Below the pieces are notes generated by a model. That model saw only the letters and a list, made by a program, of their open reading frames with translations, had not been told where the DNA came from and did no database searches. This document shows positions 7,456-13,408 of a stretch of 14,745 nucleotides of DNA, piece after piece; position 1 is the stretch's first letter, and each line of letters starts with the position of its first letter. Source of the DNA: Nocardiopsaceae bacterium (GTDB taxonomy: Bacteria; Actinomycetota; Actinomycetes; Streptosporangiales; Streptosporangiaceae); NCBI GenBank assembly GCA_031254715.1, contig JAIRTY010000389.1:1-14745 (forward strand), in the 5' to 3' direction. A program made the translations under genes and the position numbers.

Positions 7456-7608
7456 ACCGGTCCGACCGGGCTGTCCCGGGACTCCAAGGCGCAGGCCGAG
7501 CAGGTCCGGTCGATCGCGGTCGAGCGCATCGGCGCGTGCGTAGGGCGGCTGCCCCCGGCTCTCATGGCAGAACTCGACCAGGCTCTCCGCATCCAGCTCA
7601 GCCTGTGA
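7456..7608 (+). pseudogene. 3' fragment of a MazF/PemK-type toxin gene
   Basis: The plus-strand frame encodes TGPTGLSRDSKAQAEQVRS, then IAVERIG, GRLPPALMAELDQALR and a terminal IQLSL, ending with TGA at 7606-7608. Conserved C-termini of MazF/PemK toxins read TGL-x-x-DSKAQ-x-EQ-x-R, then ERxG and a final helix of the form LMAxLDxALRxxL. No N-terminal toxin half precedes it; the sequence upstream is the antisense of the antitoxin start. The 50 codons retained and the 16 on the minus strand together leave about 45 central residues missing, so the toxin is dead even if the inversion were reversed. Confidence 0.75.
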
Positions 7609-7625
7609 AGCCGGTCGCTCCGGCT
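7609..7625. terminator. Small hairpin between converging genes
   Basis: AGCCGG (7609-7614) and CCGGCT (7620-7625) form a 6-bp stem with a 5-nt loop, between the end of the toxin remnant and the end of the acetamidase-family gene. It has no U-tract; it is placed where a bidirectional terminator would be expected. Confidence 0.3.
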
Positions 7626-7633
7626 CGCCTTGC

Positions 7634-8749
7634 TCAGCTCGCGAAGATGTCCTCCGGAAGGAACGCCGACACCAGCATGTTCGGCGCGTCCACGAGCTGG
7701 CTGATCTTCAGGTCGACGGCGACGCTGCAGATCGCGTAGCCCTGCTGGCGGGTCCACCCTCGTTCGGTGAGGTGCTCGATCATGTTCAGGAGCGCGTTCC
7801 TGGCCGCGAGCGTGATGTCCTCCGACCGGTTCTCGCCGTCCTTGGTGACCGAGATGCCGGTGGTGGCGAAGAACCGGCGCGGCGCGGCGTACTCGGGCGG
7901 CAGGTAGTAGTCCTCGCGGCTGAACCGGACGTCGCGGATGCCGAGCCGGGCCGCCTCGCCCTTGCGCAGGGAGAAGCGCACCCGCAGGGTCGACCGCATC
8001 TCGATCGCGGTGCCGCAGGTCTCGCAGTCGCCCTGGGCGAAGTGAGCATCCCCGGCCGAGAACAGCCCGCCAGGGGTGTCGACCGGGATGAGCAGCTGCG
8101 CGCCGATACCGAGCTGCTTGATGTCGACGTTGCCACCCTGCTCCCGCGGCGGGATGGTGCGCAGCCCGGCCGCGGCCAGCCGCGGGTCGCTGGGCACGGC
8201 GCCCGCCGTCGACGGCGGCAGCACGAACCCGTCCGCCGCCAGCAGCGCCTGCTCGCGGGCGGTGGTCGCGGACAGCAGCTCGTGCCCGGGTGACAGGCCG
8301 ATGGTCCCCATGAACGGCGAGCCAGGGATCCGGATCCCGGGCAGGTCGTCCGAGGTCGCCCAGCCGTCCGCGATATCCCAGTTCACCTTGAACGGCTCGG
8401 GGAAGTCATCGCGCAGGAACCCGAACCCCGGCACCTCCACGGTGTACCCGTAGCGGTCCGGCCGGATGTCGAGGATCTCCACGGCCAGCAGATCGCCCGG
8501 CTCAGCCCCGGTGATGTAGACGGGCCCGGTCAGCGGGTGCACCACGTCGAGGTCGGGCGCGGCGACCGTGTCCAGCCCCGCTTCCGGCCCCATCTGCCCG
8601 TCGAACGCGTCCCGGGTCTCGAGGATCACCTCATCCCCAGGATCGCAGCGGACCAGCGGCGGGATGTCCGGGTGCCACCTGTTGTGGCCGGTGCCTGGCT
8701 CTTCCCGCAAGGTCTTGTTCCAGTCGATCCGGATCTCGTGGCTGGCCAT
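7634..8749 (-). CDS. Acetamidase/formamidase family amidohydrolase
   Basis: 371 aa, soluble, no signal peptide. Family members hydrolyse short amides (formamide, acetamide) to ammonia and the acid. Family landmarks in order: GTGHNRWHPDIPPL (19-32), PGDEVILET (37-45), HPLTGPVYITGAEPGD (71-86), PGSPFMGTIGLSPG (142-155), GGNVDIKQL (205-213), and GDAHFAQGDCETCG (233-246), the conserved His/Asp/Glu-containing segment near the active site. Length is close to that of the family. The start at 8749 is fixed by GAGGAGGGAG just before the ATG and by the family N-terminus WNKTL; an in-frame extension to 9199 would overlap the M20 gene and is Arg-rich shadow sequence. It is transcribed divergently from the M20 gene. 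No amide transporter or regulator is adjacent, so the natural substrate cannot be told. Confidence 0.9.
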   Translation of the reverse strand: MASHEIRIDWNKTLREEPGTGHNRWHPDIPPLVRCDPGDEVILETRDAFDGQMGPEAGLDTVAAPDLDVVHPLTGPVYITGAEPGDLLAVEILDIRPDRYGYTVEVPGFGFLRDDFPEPFKVNWDIADGWATSDDLPGIRIPGSPFMGTIGLSPGHELLSATTAREQALLAADGFVLPPSTAGAVPSDPRLAAAGLRTIPPREQGGNVDIKQLGIGAQLLIPVDTPGGLFSAGDAHFAQGDCETCGTAIEMRSTLRVRFSLRKGEAARLGIRDVRFSREDYYLPPEYAAPRRFFATTGISVTKDGENRSEDITLAARNALLNMIEHLTERGWTRQQGYAICSVAVDLKISQLVDAPNMLVSAFLPEDIFAS

Positions 8750-8803
8750 GCTCCCTCCTCGTCTAGAGTGCCCTGGGAAACCACCACGGTAGACGGGACC
8801 ATC
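8750..8803. promoter_or_regulatory. 54-bp divergent intergenic region
   Basis: This gap must hold at least part of the start signals for the minus-strand acetamidase-family gene and the plus-strand M20 gene. The strong ribosome-binding site for the minus gene is visible (CTCCCTCCTC on the plus strand, 8751-8760). TAGAGT at 8764-8769 resembles a -10 box for the plus gene, but I see no convincing -35 partner. Confidence 0.3.
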
Positions 8804-10213
8804 ATGGACGTCCGTGACTACATCGACCAGCACGCGCAGGAGTTTTTCGGCAGCCTGAAGGATTGGCTCGCGATCCCGTCGGTCTCGGCCGACCCCGGCC
8901 ACCACGCCGACGTCCGCGCTTCCGCTGACTGGCTGGCCGCGCACCTGCGCAACGCCGGGTTCCCCGAGACCGAGGTGTGGGACACCGGCAGCCCCGGCGA
9001 CCCCGGGCAGCCCGCGGTGTTCGCGCGCTGGCCGGCCGCGGACGCGGCGGCGCCGGCCGTGCTCGTCTACGGCCACCACGACGTGCAGCCGGCCGAGCCG
9101 CTGAGCGAATGGGAATCGCCGCCGTTCGAGCCGCGCGAGCGCGATGGCATGCTGCTCGCGCGCGGTGCCTCGGACGACAAGGGCCAGGTGGCGCTGCACC
9201 CGATGGGCCTGCGCGCCTGGCTTGCGGCGACGGGGCAGGCGGCCCCGCCGGTCACGCTGATGCTGCTGATCGAGGGGGAGGAGGAGTCAGGCTCCCCGCA
9301 CTTCGCTGACCTGCTGCGGTCCCGCGCGGACCGGCTGGCCTGCGACGTGATCGTGGTGTCCGACACCACGATGTGGGCGGCGGACGTGCCGTCCATGTGC
9401 ATCGGCATGCGCGGGCTGGCCGAGGCGGAGATCACCCTCCGCGGCGCGGACACTGACCTGCACTCCGGCTCGTTCGGCGGCGGCGTGCCGAACCCGCTGC
9501 ACGCCATGGCCGGCCTGCTGGCCGGCCTGCATGACGGCGACGGCCGGGTGACGCTGCCAGGGTTCTACGACCGGGTGGTACCGCTGTCAGATTCCGAACG
9601 GGATGTGCTCGGACGGCTCCCGTTCAAGGAAAATGAATGGCTCGCCGAGGCCGGTCACAGTCGCGCGGCGGCCGGTGAGGCCGGCTACAGCACGCTTGAG
9701 CGCATCTGGGCGCGGCCTACCGCCGAGGTCAACGGCATGTGGGGCGGTCACACCGGGCCCGGCACGAAGACGATCATCCCGCGCGAGGCGCACGCCAAGC
9801 TGTCGTTCCGGCTGGTCGCCGACCAGCAGCCGGCCGAGGTGGTGGCGGCGCTGCAGGAGTACGTCGCCGCCGCCGCGCCGCCCGGGATCGAGGCCACCGT
9901 GTCGTCGCGCGGCGGCGGGGTGCGCCCCGCGTTCTCGCCGCCCGCCTCGGCGGCCGTGCAGGCGGGCAAGCGGGCGATGGAGCGCGCGTTCGGCCGCGAG
10001 GTGCTGTTCACCAGGGAAGGCGGCAGCGGCCCGGAAGCAGACCTGACCGGGATCCTGGGCGCGCCGCTGGTGTTCGTCGCGGTCGGGCTGGATTCCGACC
10101 GGATCCACGCGCCGAACGAGCGGGCCGAGAAGGCACTGCTGCTCAAGGGCGCCGAGGCCATCGCTTACTTGTGGCAGGAACTGGCGGCCTCGGTGACGTC
10201 ATCACCGCGATGA
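8804..10213 (+). CDS. M20 family metallopeptidase (dipeptidase-like)
   Basis: 469 aa, cytoplasmic. Two-zinc M20 peptidases cleave dipeptides or release C-terminal residues. Metal and catalytic positions are present: YGHHDVQP (H91 ligand, D93), ASDDKGQ (bridging D124), EGEEESGS (general base E159, ligand E160), VVSDTTM (ligand D187) and RIHAPNER (ligand H436). TDLHSGSFGG (217-226) and GGHTGPGTKTIIP (314-326) mark the dimerisation/lid part typical of the dipeptidase subgroup. ATG 8804 is chosen because the family N-terminus (a helix before WLAIPSVSAD) starts there; the leader has only GACGGGA as a weak ribosome-binding site. The stop overlaps the nudC start (ATGA), so the two are one operon. 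Which dipeptides it cuts cannot be deduced. Confidence 0.92.
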   Translation: MDVRDYIDQHAQEFFGSLKDWLAIPSVSADPGHHADVRASADWLAAHLRNAGFPETEVWDTGSPGDPGQPAVFARWPAADAAAPAVLVYGHHDVQPAEPLSEWESPPFEPRERDGMLLARGASDDKGQVALHPMGLRAWLAATGQAAPPVTLMLLIEGEEESGSPHFADLLRSRADRLACDVIVVSDTTMWAADVPSMCIGMRGLAEAEITLRGADTDLHSGSFGGGVPNPLHAMAGLLAGLHDGDGRVTLPGFYDRVVPLSDSERDVLGRLPFKENEWLAEAGHSRAAAGEAGYSTLERIWARPTAEVNGMWGGHTGPGTKTIIPREAHAKLSFRLVADQQPAEVVAALQEYVAAAAPPGIEATVSSRGGGVRPAFSPPASAAVQAGKRAMERAFGREVLFTREGGSGPEADLTGILGAPLVFVAVGLDSDRIHAPNERAEKALLLKGAEAIAYLWQELAASVTSSPR

Positions 10214-11331
10214 CACCGGCCGGCCGCGGCGGCCCCGCCAGCAGCCGGGAGCCGGTCGACAGCGCGTGGGAGCTTGACGGCCTCGCGCTGTCGCGCGGCG
10301 AGGTGGACCGGTCCACCATCCACCGGAACGATCCCGCCTGGATCGAAGCGGCCTGGGCAGCTCCGCGCACCCGGGTCCTGGTGCTCACGGGCGGCGCAGG
10401 CGGGCCGCCCCAGGCAGGCCCGTCCGGGGGGCAGGCGCCGGTCCGGTTCAGCGAGGCAGGCGCCGGGCTGGTGCTGGTCCCGGCCGCGGACGCGCCGGCC
10501 GGGCTCCGGTTCCTGCTCGGAGTCGACAAGGAAGGGACGGCGTTCTTCGGCGTGGCCCTTCCGCCTGGCGAGCGGGCGCTGGCGGAGGCCATCGCCCAGG
10601 CGGCGGGCGGTCCGGCCGGCGGTGGCAGGCCTGACGGGTCCGCGGGCGGTGCGGCCGGCGGCGAGGCTGCTGGTGGCGGGCCCGCTGGTGGTGAGGTTCC
10701 CGGTGGTGAGGCGCGGCTGGCGGGGCTGCGGGAGGCGGGCCCGCTGCTGGACGACCGGGACGCCGGGCTGATGACACACGCGGTCGCGCTGGCCAACTGG
10801 CACGCCTCGCACCCGCACTGCCCCCGATGCGGGGCGATGACCAGCCCGCAGCCGGCCGGGCACTCGCGGGTGTGCCCCGTTGACGGGAGCGAGCACTTCC
10901 CACGCATCGACCCGGCTGTGATCATGCTGGTCACCGACGCTGACGACCGCTGCCTGCTGGCACGGAACCAGGCGTGGCCGCAGCGGCGGGTGTCGATCCT
11001 GGCCGGGTTCGTGGAGCCGGGCGAGTCGGCCGAGCATGCCGTGGTCCGGGAGGTCGCCGAGGAGACCGGGATCACGGTCAGTGAGGTCAGGTACCTTGCC
11101 AGCCAGCCGTGGCCGATGCCGCAAAGCCTGATGCTCGGCTTCCGTGCCCGGGCCACGTCCGGCCTCCAGATCCGGGTGGACGACGATGAGATCGCCGAGG
11201 CCCGCTGGTTCAGCCGGGCTGACCTGGGGGCCGCCATGGCGGCGGGCGAAATCAGGCTGCCCTCGCCGGTCTCCATCGCCCACCAGATCATCCGCGCCTG
11301 GTACGGCGGGCCCCTCCCGCACGTCTGGTAG
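10210..11331 (+). CDS. nudC: NudC-like NAD(+) diphosphatase / NAD-cap decapping hydrolase
   Basis: 373 aa. NudC splits NADH/NAD into NMN(H) and AMP and removes NAD caps from RNA 5' ends. The Nudix box fits GX5EX7REUXEEXGU from G266 to I288 (E272, R280, E281, E284, E285). SQPWPMPQSLM (298-308) is the signature that separates NudC from other Nudix enzymes. A zinc ribbon precedes it: C204, C207 and C222, with Asp225 where Escherichia coli NudC has a fourth Cys; I recall CPVDGSEH-like variants from other actinobacterial NudCs, with a nearby His as possible substitute ligand. A Gly-rich insert (about 132-167, repeats of GGE/GGG) separates the N-terminal domain from the zinc ribbon. ATG 10210 overlaps the M20 stop by 4 nt, and no ribosome-binding site is seen, so translation is probably coupled. 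Confidence 0.92.
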   Translation: MTPAGRGGPASSREPVDSAWELDGLALSRGEVDRSTIHRNDPAWIEAAWAAPRTRVLVLTGGAGGPPQAGPSGGQAPVRFSEAGAGLVLVPAADAPAGLRFLLGVDKEGTAFFGVALPPGERALAEAIAQAAGGPAGGGRPDGSAGGAAGGEAAGGGPAGGEVPGGEARLAGLREAGPLLDDRDAGLMTHAVALANWHASHPHCPRCGAMTSPQPAGHSRVCPVDGSEHFPRIDPAVIMLVTDADDRCLLARNQAWPQRRVSILAGFVEPGESAEHAVVREVAEETGITVSEVRYLASQPWPMPQSLMLGFRARATSGLQIRVDDDEIAEARWFSRADLGAAMAAGEIRLPSPVSIAHQIIRAWYGGPLPHVW

Positions 11332-11345
11332 CGCCCGCGGCGCTA
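11329..11345 (+). terminator. Perfect hairpin on the nudC stop codon
   Basis: TAGCGCC (11329-11335), a CGC loop and GGCGCTA (11339-11345) form a perfect 7-bp stem whose first three bases are the nudC stop codon. The downstream sequence is C-rich (TCCCTCTGCCCC) and not U-rich. It could act with the C-rich tract that follows. Confidence 0.5.
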
Positions 11346-11560
11346 TCCCTCTGCCCCGCCCGCGGCCGCCCTAGCCCCGCCCCGTCGGCCCCTAGCCTGC
11401 GCCCGCTCGCCACGCCCTCGCCACGCCCGCGCCGCCCGCCCGCGCCGCCCGCCCGTGCCGTCCGCCCGTGCCGTCCGCCCGCGTCGGCCTGCCACTGCAC
11501 GCCGCCCGGCGCGCCCCCGGCAGCCGCCTGCCCCACCCCGCCGCGCCCGCCCCTACCGCG
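11346..11560. other. C-rich, G-poor gene-free tract (possible Rho-loading region; G-quadruplex-capable on the minus strand)
   Basis: I see no credible gene here. The plus strand is dominated by C runs with few A or T. Between 11347 and 11383 there are six C runs of three to four bases separated by short spacers, so the minus strand has G-run spacing compatible with a quadruplex. A C-rich, G-poor RNA downstream of the nudC hairpin is also what Rho prefers. Both functions are inference from composition. Confidence 0.4.
11428..11492 (+). repeat. 13-bp tandem repeat, four units plus a degenerate fifth
   Basis: CGCGCCGCCCGCC at 11428-11440 and 11441-11453 is followed by CGTGCCGTCCGCC at 11454-11466 and 11467-11479, then a decayed copy to about 11492. 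Units come in two identical pairs, suggesting the array grew by stepwise doubling. Since 13 is not a multiple of three, the repeat argues against coding in this stretch. Confidence 0.75.
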
Positions 11561-11630
11561 ACTTGTCATCCGTTCCAGTCATGAAATCGGGACAAAACGA
11601 CCATCAGAATGACTGGGGCGGATGACAAGT
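11561..11630 (+). repeat. Large inverted repeat, 22-bp arms, 26-nt loop
   Basis: The left arm 11561-11582 (starts ACTTGTCATCCG, ends CCAGTCAT) pairs with the right arm 11609-11630 (starts ATGACTGG, ends GGATGACAAGT). The only two differences, T-T at 11573-11574, face G-G, so in plus-strand RNA all 22 positions pair with two G-U wobbles. On the minus strand they would be A-C mismatches. The loop is A-rich (GACAAAACGACC). There is no U-tract after it. Composition is clearly lower in GC than the sequence on both sides. It may be a structured RNA, a palindromic repeat element or the ends of a tiny non-autonomous element. Confidence 0.8.
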
Positions 11631-11651
11631 GGGCGGTGCTGTCGCGGTCGC

Positions 11652-11730
11652 GGCGACTTTTCACCCTTTCCAGCGGCCCGAAGTGGGACGAATCGCGCAT
11701 TGAAGTGACGCTTGGAGGTGAGAACTCGCC
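11652..11730. repeat. Second inverted repeat in the same low-GC island
   Basis: GGCGACTTTTCACC (11652-11665) and GGTGAGAACTCGCC (11717-11730) pair over 14 positions with one mismatch and one G-U pair in plus-strand RNA. The 51-nt interior carries a GAAGTG direct repeat and nothing recognisable as a gene. Together with the hairpin at 11561-11630 it makes a compact island of about 170 bp. Confidence 0.55.
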
Positions 11731-11794
11731 GACACGGGGCAGCGGCGGTGGGCGGGGGGAGTGTGGCGAGGGGCTTGCTGCCGGGATCAGGCCA

Positions 11795-11836
11795 GGGGAT
11801 AGCTGGCGGAGTGTCAGGCGGGGGCTAGCTGGCGGA
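11795..11836. repeat. 26-bp-spaced duplication of the 3' end of the LLM gene
   Basis: GGGGATAGCTGGCGGA (11795-11810) and GGGGCTAGCTGGCGGA (11821-11836) differ at one base. On the minus strand each is followed by a TGA-containing continuation, so the last codons and stop of the LLM oxidoreductase gene appear tandemly duplicated just past the stop. Confidence 0.6.
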
Positions 11837-12776
11837 CGGCTTCGGCCTCGTCGATGCCGGGAGCGGGGACGACCATGATGACCGGGGTGTCGAGACCGCT
11901 GGCCTGATAGGCGGCGATCCGCTCCCGGCAGGCGGCGGGGGACCCGTGCACGAGGAGTTCGTCCACCATCTCGTCCGGGATCGCGGCCAGCGCGCCCTTG
12001 CGATCTCCCGCCGCCCAGGCGTCCTGCATAGGCCGGAGCGCGTCGCCGCGGCCGAGCCACGCGTGGAACGCGGCGTAGGCAGGCACCGTGAGATAGGCGG
12101 CGATCAGCTGGCGGCCAATGGCCCGGGCGGTGGCGGTGTCCGCGGTGGGGCAGACGAAGAGCCTGGCGATGAGCTCGGTGGCGGGCCCGGCCGCCGAGCG
12201 GACTCGGGGGACGTCTCCGGGGGCGAGCCAGTTCGTGATCACGCCGTCGGACTCCGCCGCTCCCAGCCGGATCATGCCCGGCCGGAGCGCGGCCAGGGCC
12301 AGGGACGGCGGCTGCTCCGGTGCTTGATCCAGCCGGAAGCCCCTGATCGTGAACGTCTCATACTCCGCGGTGACCTTCTCTCCGGCCAGCGCGCTGCGAA
12401 GGAACCGGAGCGTGTCCCGGGCCCGCTGGTAGGGCCGGTCCAGCTCAGCCCCGTTCCAGTTGGTCACGATCACCGGCGACGAGACCCCGATGCCGAGCAC
12501 GAACCGGCCGGGTGCCAGCGCGGCGAGGGTGGCCGCGTGCATGGCGAGCAGCGCCGGCCCGCGGGTGAAGATGCCGGCGATGGCCGTGCCGAGCCGCAGC
12601 TGGTCAGTCCACTGCGACGCCAGTGCCAGCGGGGTGATCGCATCGGCCCCGTTGACCTCGGCGGACCAGGCGTCGGTGTAGCCGAGGTCAGGCAACGCCG
12701 CCACCAGGTCGCTCTGGGCGGCGAGCGGCGTCCCGCGCAGCGGTAGCGTGATGCCCCATCTCCCGGCCGTTCCCAT
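11814..12776 (-). CDS. LLM class (luciferase-like) F420-dependent oxidoreductase
   Basis: 320 aa, soluble TIM-barrel fold by family. Visible landmarks: WGITLPL (7-13) as the first strand, LGYTDAWSAEVNGADAITPL (31-50), RLGTAIAGIFTRGP (61-74) with the AMHAATLAAL helix (78-87), PGRFVLGIGVSSP (89-101), and a C-terminal GSPAACRERIAAYQASGLDTP region (278-298), all typical of actinobacterial LLM oxidoreductases. The closest relatives use F420 rather than FMN, but the cofactor is inferred from family and host type. The start at 12776 has GGAGGAGG seven bases upstream; extending to 12914 would consume the divergent operator region. The substrate is unknown. It is divergent from a Ddn-like gene, so both F420-type enzymes may share control. 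Confidence 0.88.
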   Translation of the reverse strand: MGTAGRWGITLPLRGTPLAAQSDLVAALPDLGYTDAWSAEVNGADAITPLALASQWTDQLRLGTAIAGIFTRGPALLAMHAATLAALAPGRFVLGIGVSSPVIVTNWNGAELDRPYQRARDTLRFLRSALAGEKVTAEYETFTIRGFRLDQAPEQPPSLALAALRPGMIRLGAAESDGVITNWLAPGDVPRVRSAAGPATELIARLFVCPTADTATARAIGRQLIAAYLTVPAYAAFHAWLGRGDALRPMQDAWAAGDRKGALAAIPDEMVDELLVHGSPAACRERIAAYQASGLDTPVIMVVPAPGIDEAEAVRQLAPA

Positions 12777-12863
12777 GACACCGCCTCCTCCGGTTCGTCC
12801 CCCGATTGTGCCCCAGGACGCCGGGCCACGCGGGACCAGCCAGGCCAGCATCCAGCGATCGGC

Positions 12864-12879
12864 GCTCACAAAAGTGAGC
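12864..12879. promoter_or_regulatory. Perfect palindrome, operator-like
   Basis: GCTCAC-AAAA-GTGAGC is a perfect 6-4-6 inverted repeat in the divergent region between the LLM and Ddn-like genes. Its size and symmetry suit a dimeric repressor such as a TetR-family protein. No regulator gene is in the window, so the binding protein is unknown. Confidence 0.5.
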
Positions 12880-12939
12880 ACTGCTCTTGACTGTGAAGGC
12901 GTGGAGCGGAACACTGGTCTTAGAACAGAGCACTGATCT
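12876..12939 (+). promoter_or_regulatory. Three copies of a near-palindromic 12-mer around the Ddn-like gene's promoter
   Basis: GAGCACTGCTCT (12876-12887), GAACACTGGTCT (12909-12920) and GAGCACTGATCT (12928-12939) fit GARCACTGNTCT. The first contains a perfect GAGCA-C-TGCTC palindrome and touches TTGAC (12887-12891), a possible -35 for the plus-strand gene; the third lies 17 bp before its ATG. Spacings are 32 and 19 bp. This arrangement suggests cooperative repression or activation. Confidence 0.5.
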
Positions 12940-12956
12940 GAAATCGGAGGCAGGCC

Positions 12957-13406
12957 ATGACTGCGAGCAGTGAGCCCCGGTACGTCGAGCCGGGCGGCCT
13001 CACCCGGGTCTTCAACCGCACCGTGGGCGGGCTCACCCGGCTGGGGCTCAGCGTCTGGGGATCGCGGATCCTGGCCGTCCGGGGACGGACGTCAGGGGAG
13101 TGGCGGACCACGCCGGTGAACCCGCTCACCTTCGAAGGCCAGCGCTACCTGGTGGCTCCCCGGGGCCAGACCCAGTGGGTCCGCAACCTGCGCGTGGCAG
13201 GCGGCGGCGAGCTGCGGGTGGGGCGCCGCGCAGAGCCGTTCACCGCCACCGAGCTGCCCGATCAGGACAAGCCGCCAGTGCTGCGGGCTTACCTGCGGCG
13301 CTGGCGGGCGGAGATCGGCGTGTTCTTCCAGGGAGTGGGGCCGGACGCGCCAGCGGCCAGGCTGGCCGAGATCGCCCCGGACTACCCCGTGTTCAGGATC
13401 CGCTAG
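12957..13406 (+). CDS. Ddn-like deazaflavin (F420)-dependent nitroreductase family protein
   Basis: 149 aa, within the usual size of this split-barrel family (DUF385), whose characterised mycobacterial member Ddn reduces quinones and activates nitroimidazoles with F420H2. Visible landmarks: an N-terminal amphipathic helix LTRVFNRTVGGLTRLG (15-30), VRGRTSGEWRTTPVNPL (41-57), equivalent to the family's GRxSGxxRTTPL cofactor segment, GQRYLVAPRGQTQWVRNLRV (61-80) with W74 and N77 at the position of the family's WYHNL motif, and a terminal YPVFRIR. The start is supported by GGAGG about 9 nt before the ATG. Two bases separate its stop from the next gene's ATG, so the two are cotranscribed. Substrate not known; a quinone- or nitro-compound-reducing role is inference from the family. 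Confidence 0.88.
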   Translation: MTASSEPRYVEPGGLTRVFNRTVGGLTRLGLSVWGSRILAVRGRTSGEWRTTPVNPLTFEGQRYLVAPRGQTQWVRNLRVAGGGELRVGRRAEPFTATELPDQDKPPVLRAYLRRWRAEIGVFFQGVGPDAPAARLAEIAPDYPVFRIR

Positions 13407-13408
13407 CC

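Noticed and set aside
8750..9199. 150-residue N-terminal extension of the acetamidase-family protein
   Set aside because: Antisense to the M20 gene, with a strong ribosome-binding site directly before the ATG at 8749.
10143..11291. Two overlapping minus-strand frames opposite nudC
   Set aside because: Nudix and NudC signatures are on the plus strand; the antisense frames are Ser/Pro/Arg-rich without motifs.
11288..11569. 93-codon minus-strand frame in the nudC-LLM gap
   Set aside because: Composed of Gly/Arg/Ala from the C-rich tract and the 13-bp repeat, which is not a multiple of three.
11609..11878. 89-codon plus-strand frame starting in the right arm of the hairpin
   Set aside because: The first half looks somewhat protein-like, but there is no ribosome-binding site, the start lies inside an inverted repeat, and the end overlaps the LLM gene antisense. 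The inverted repeats explain the block better.
12777..12914. 46-residue N-terminal extension of the LLM oxidoreductase
   Set aside because: Would run through the palindrome and operator-like repeats; the ATG at 12776 has GGAGGAGG at good spacing and the family's first strand.
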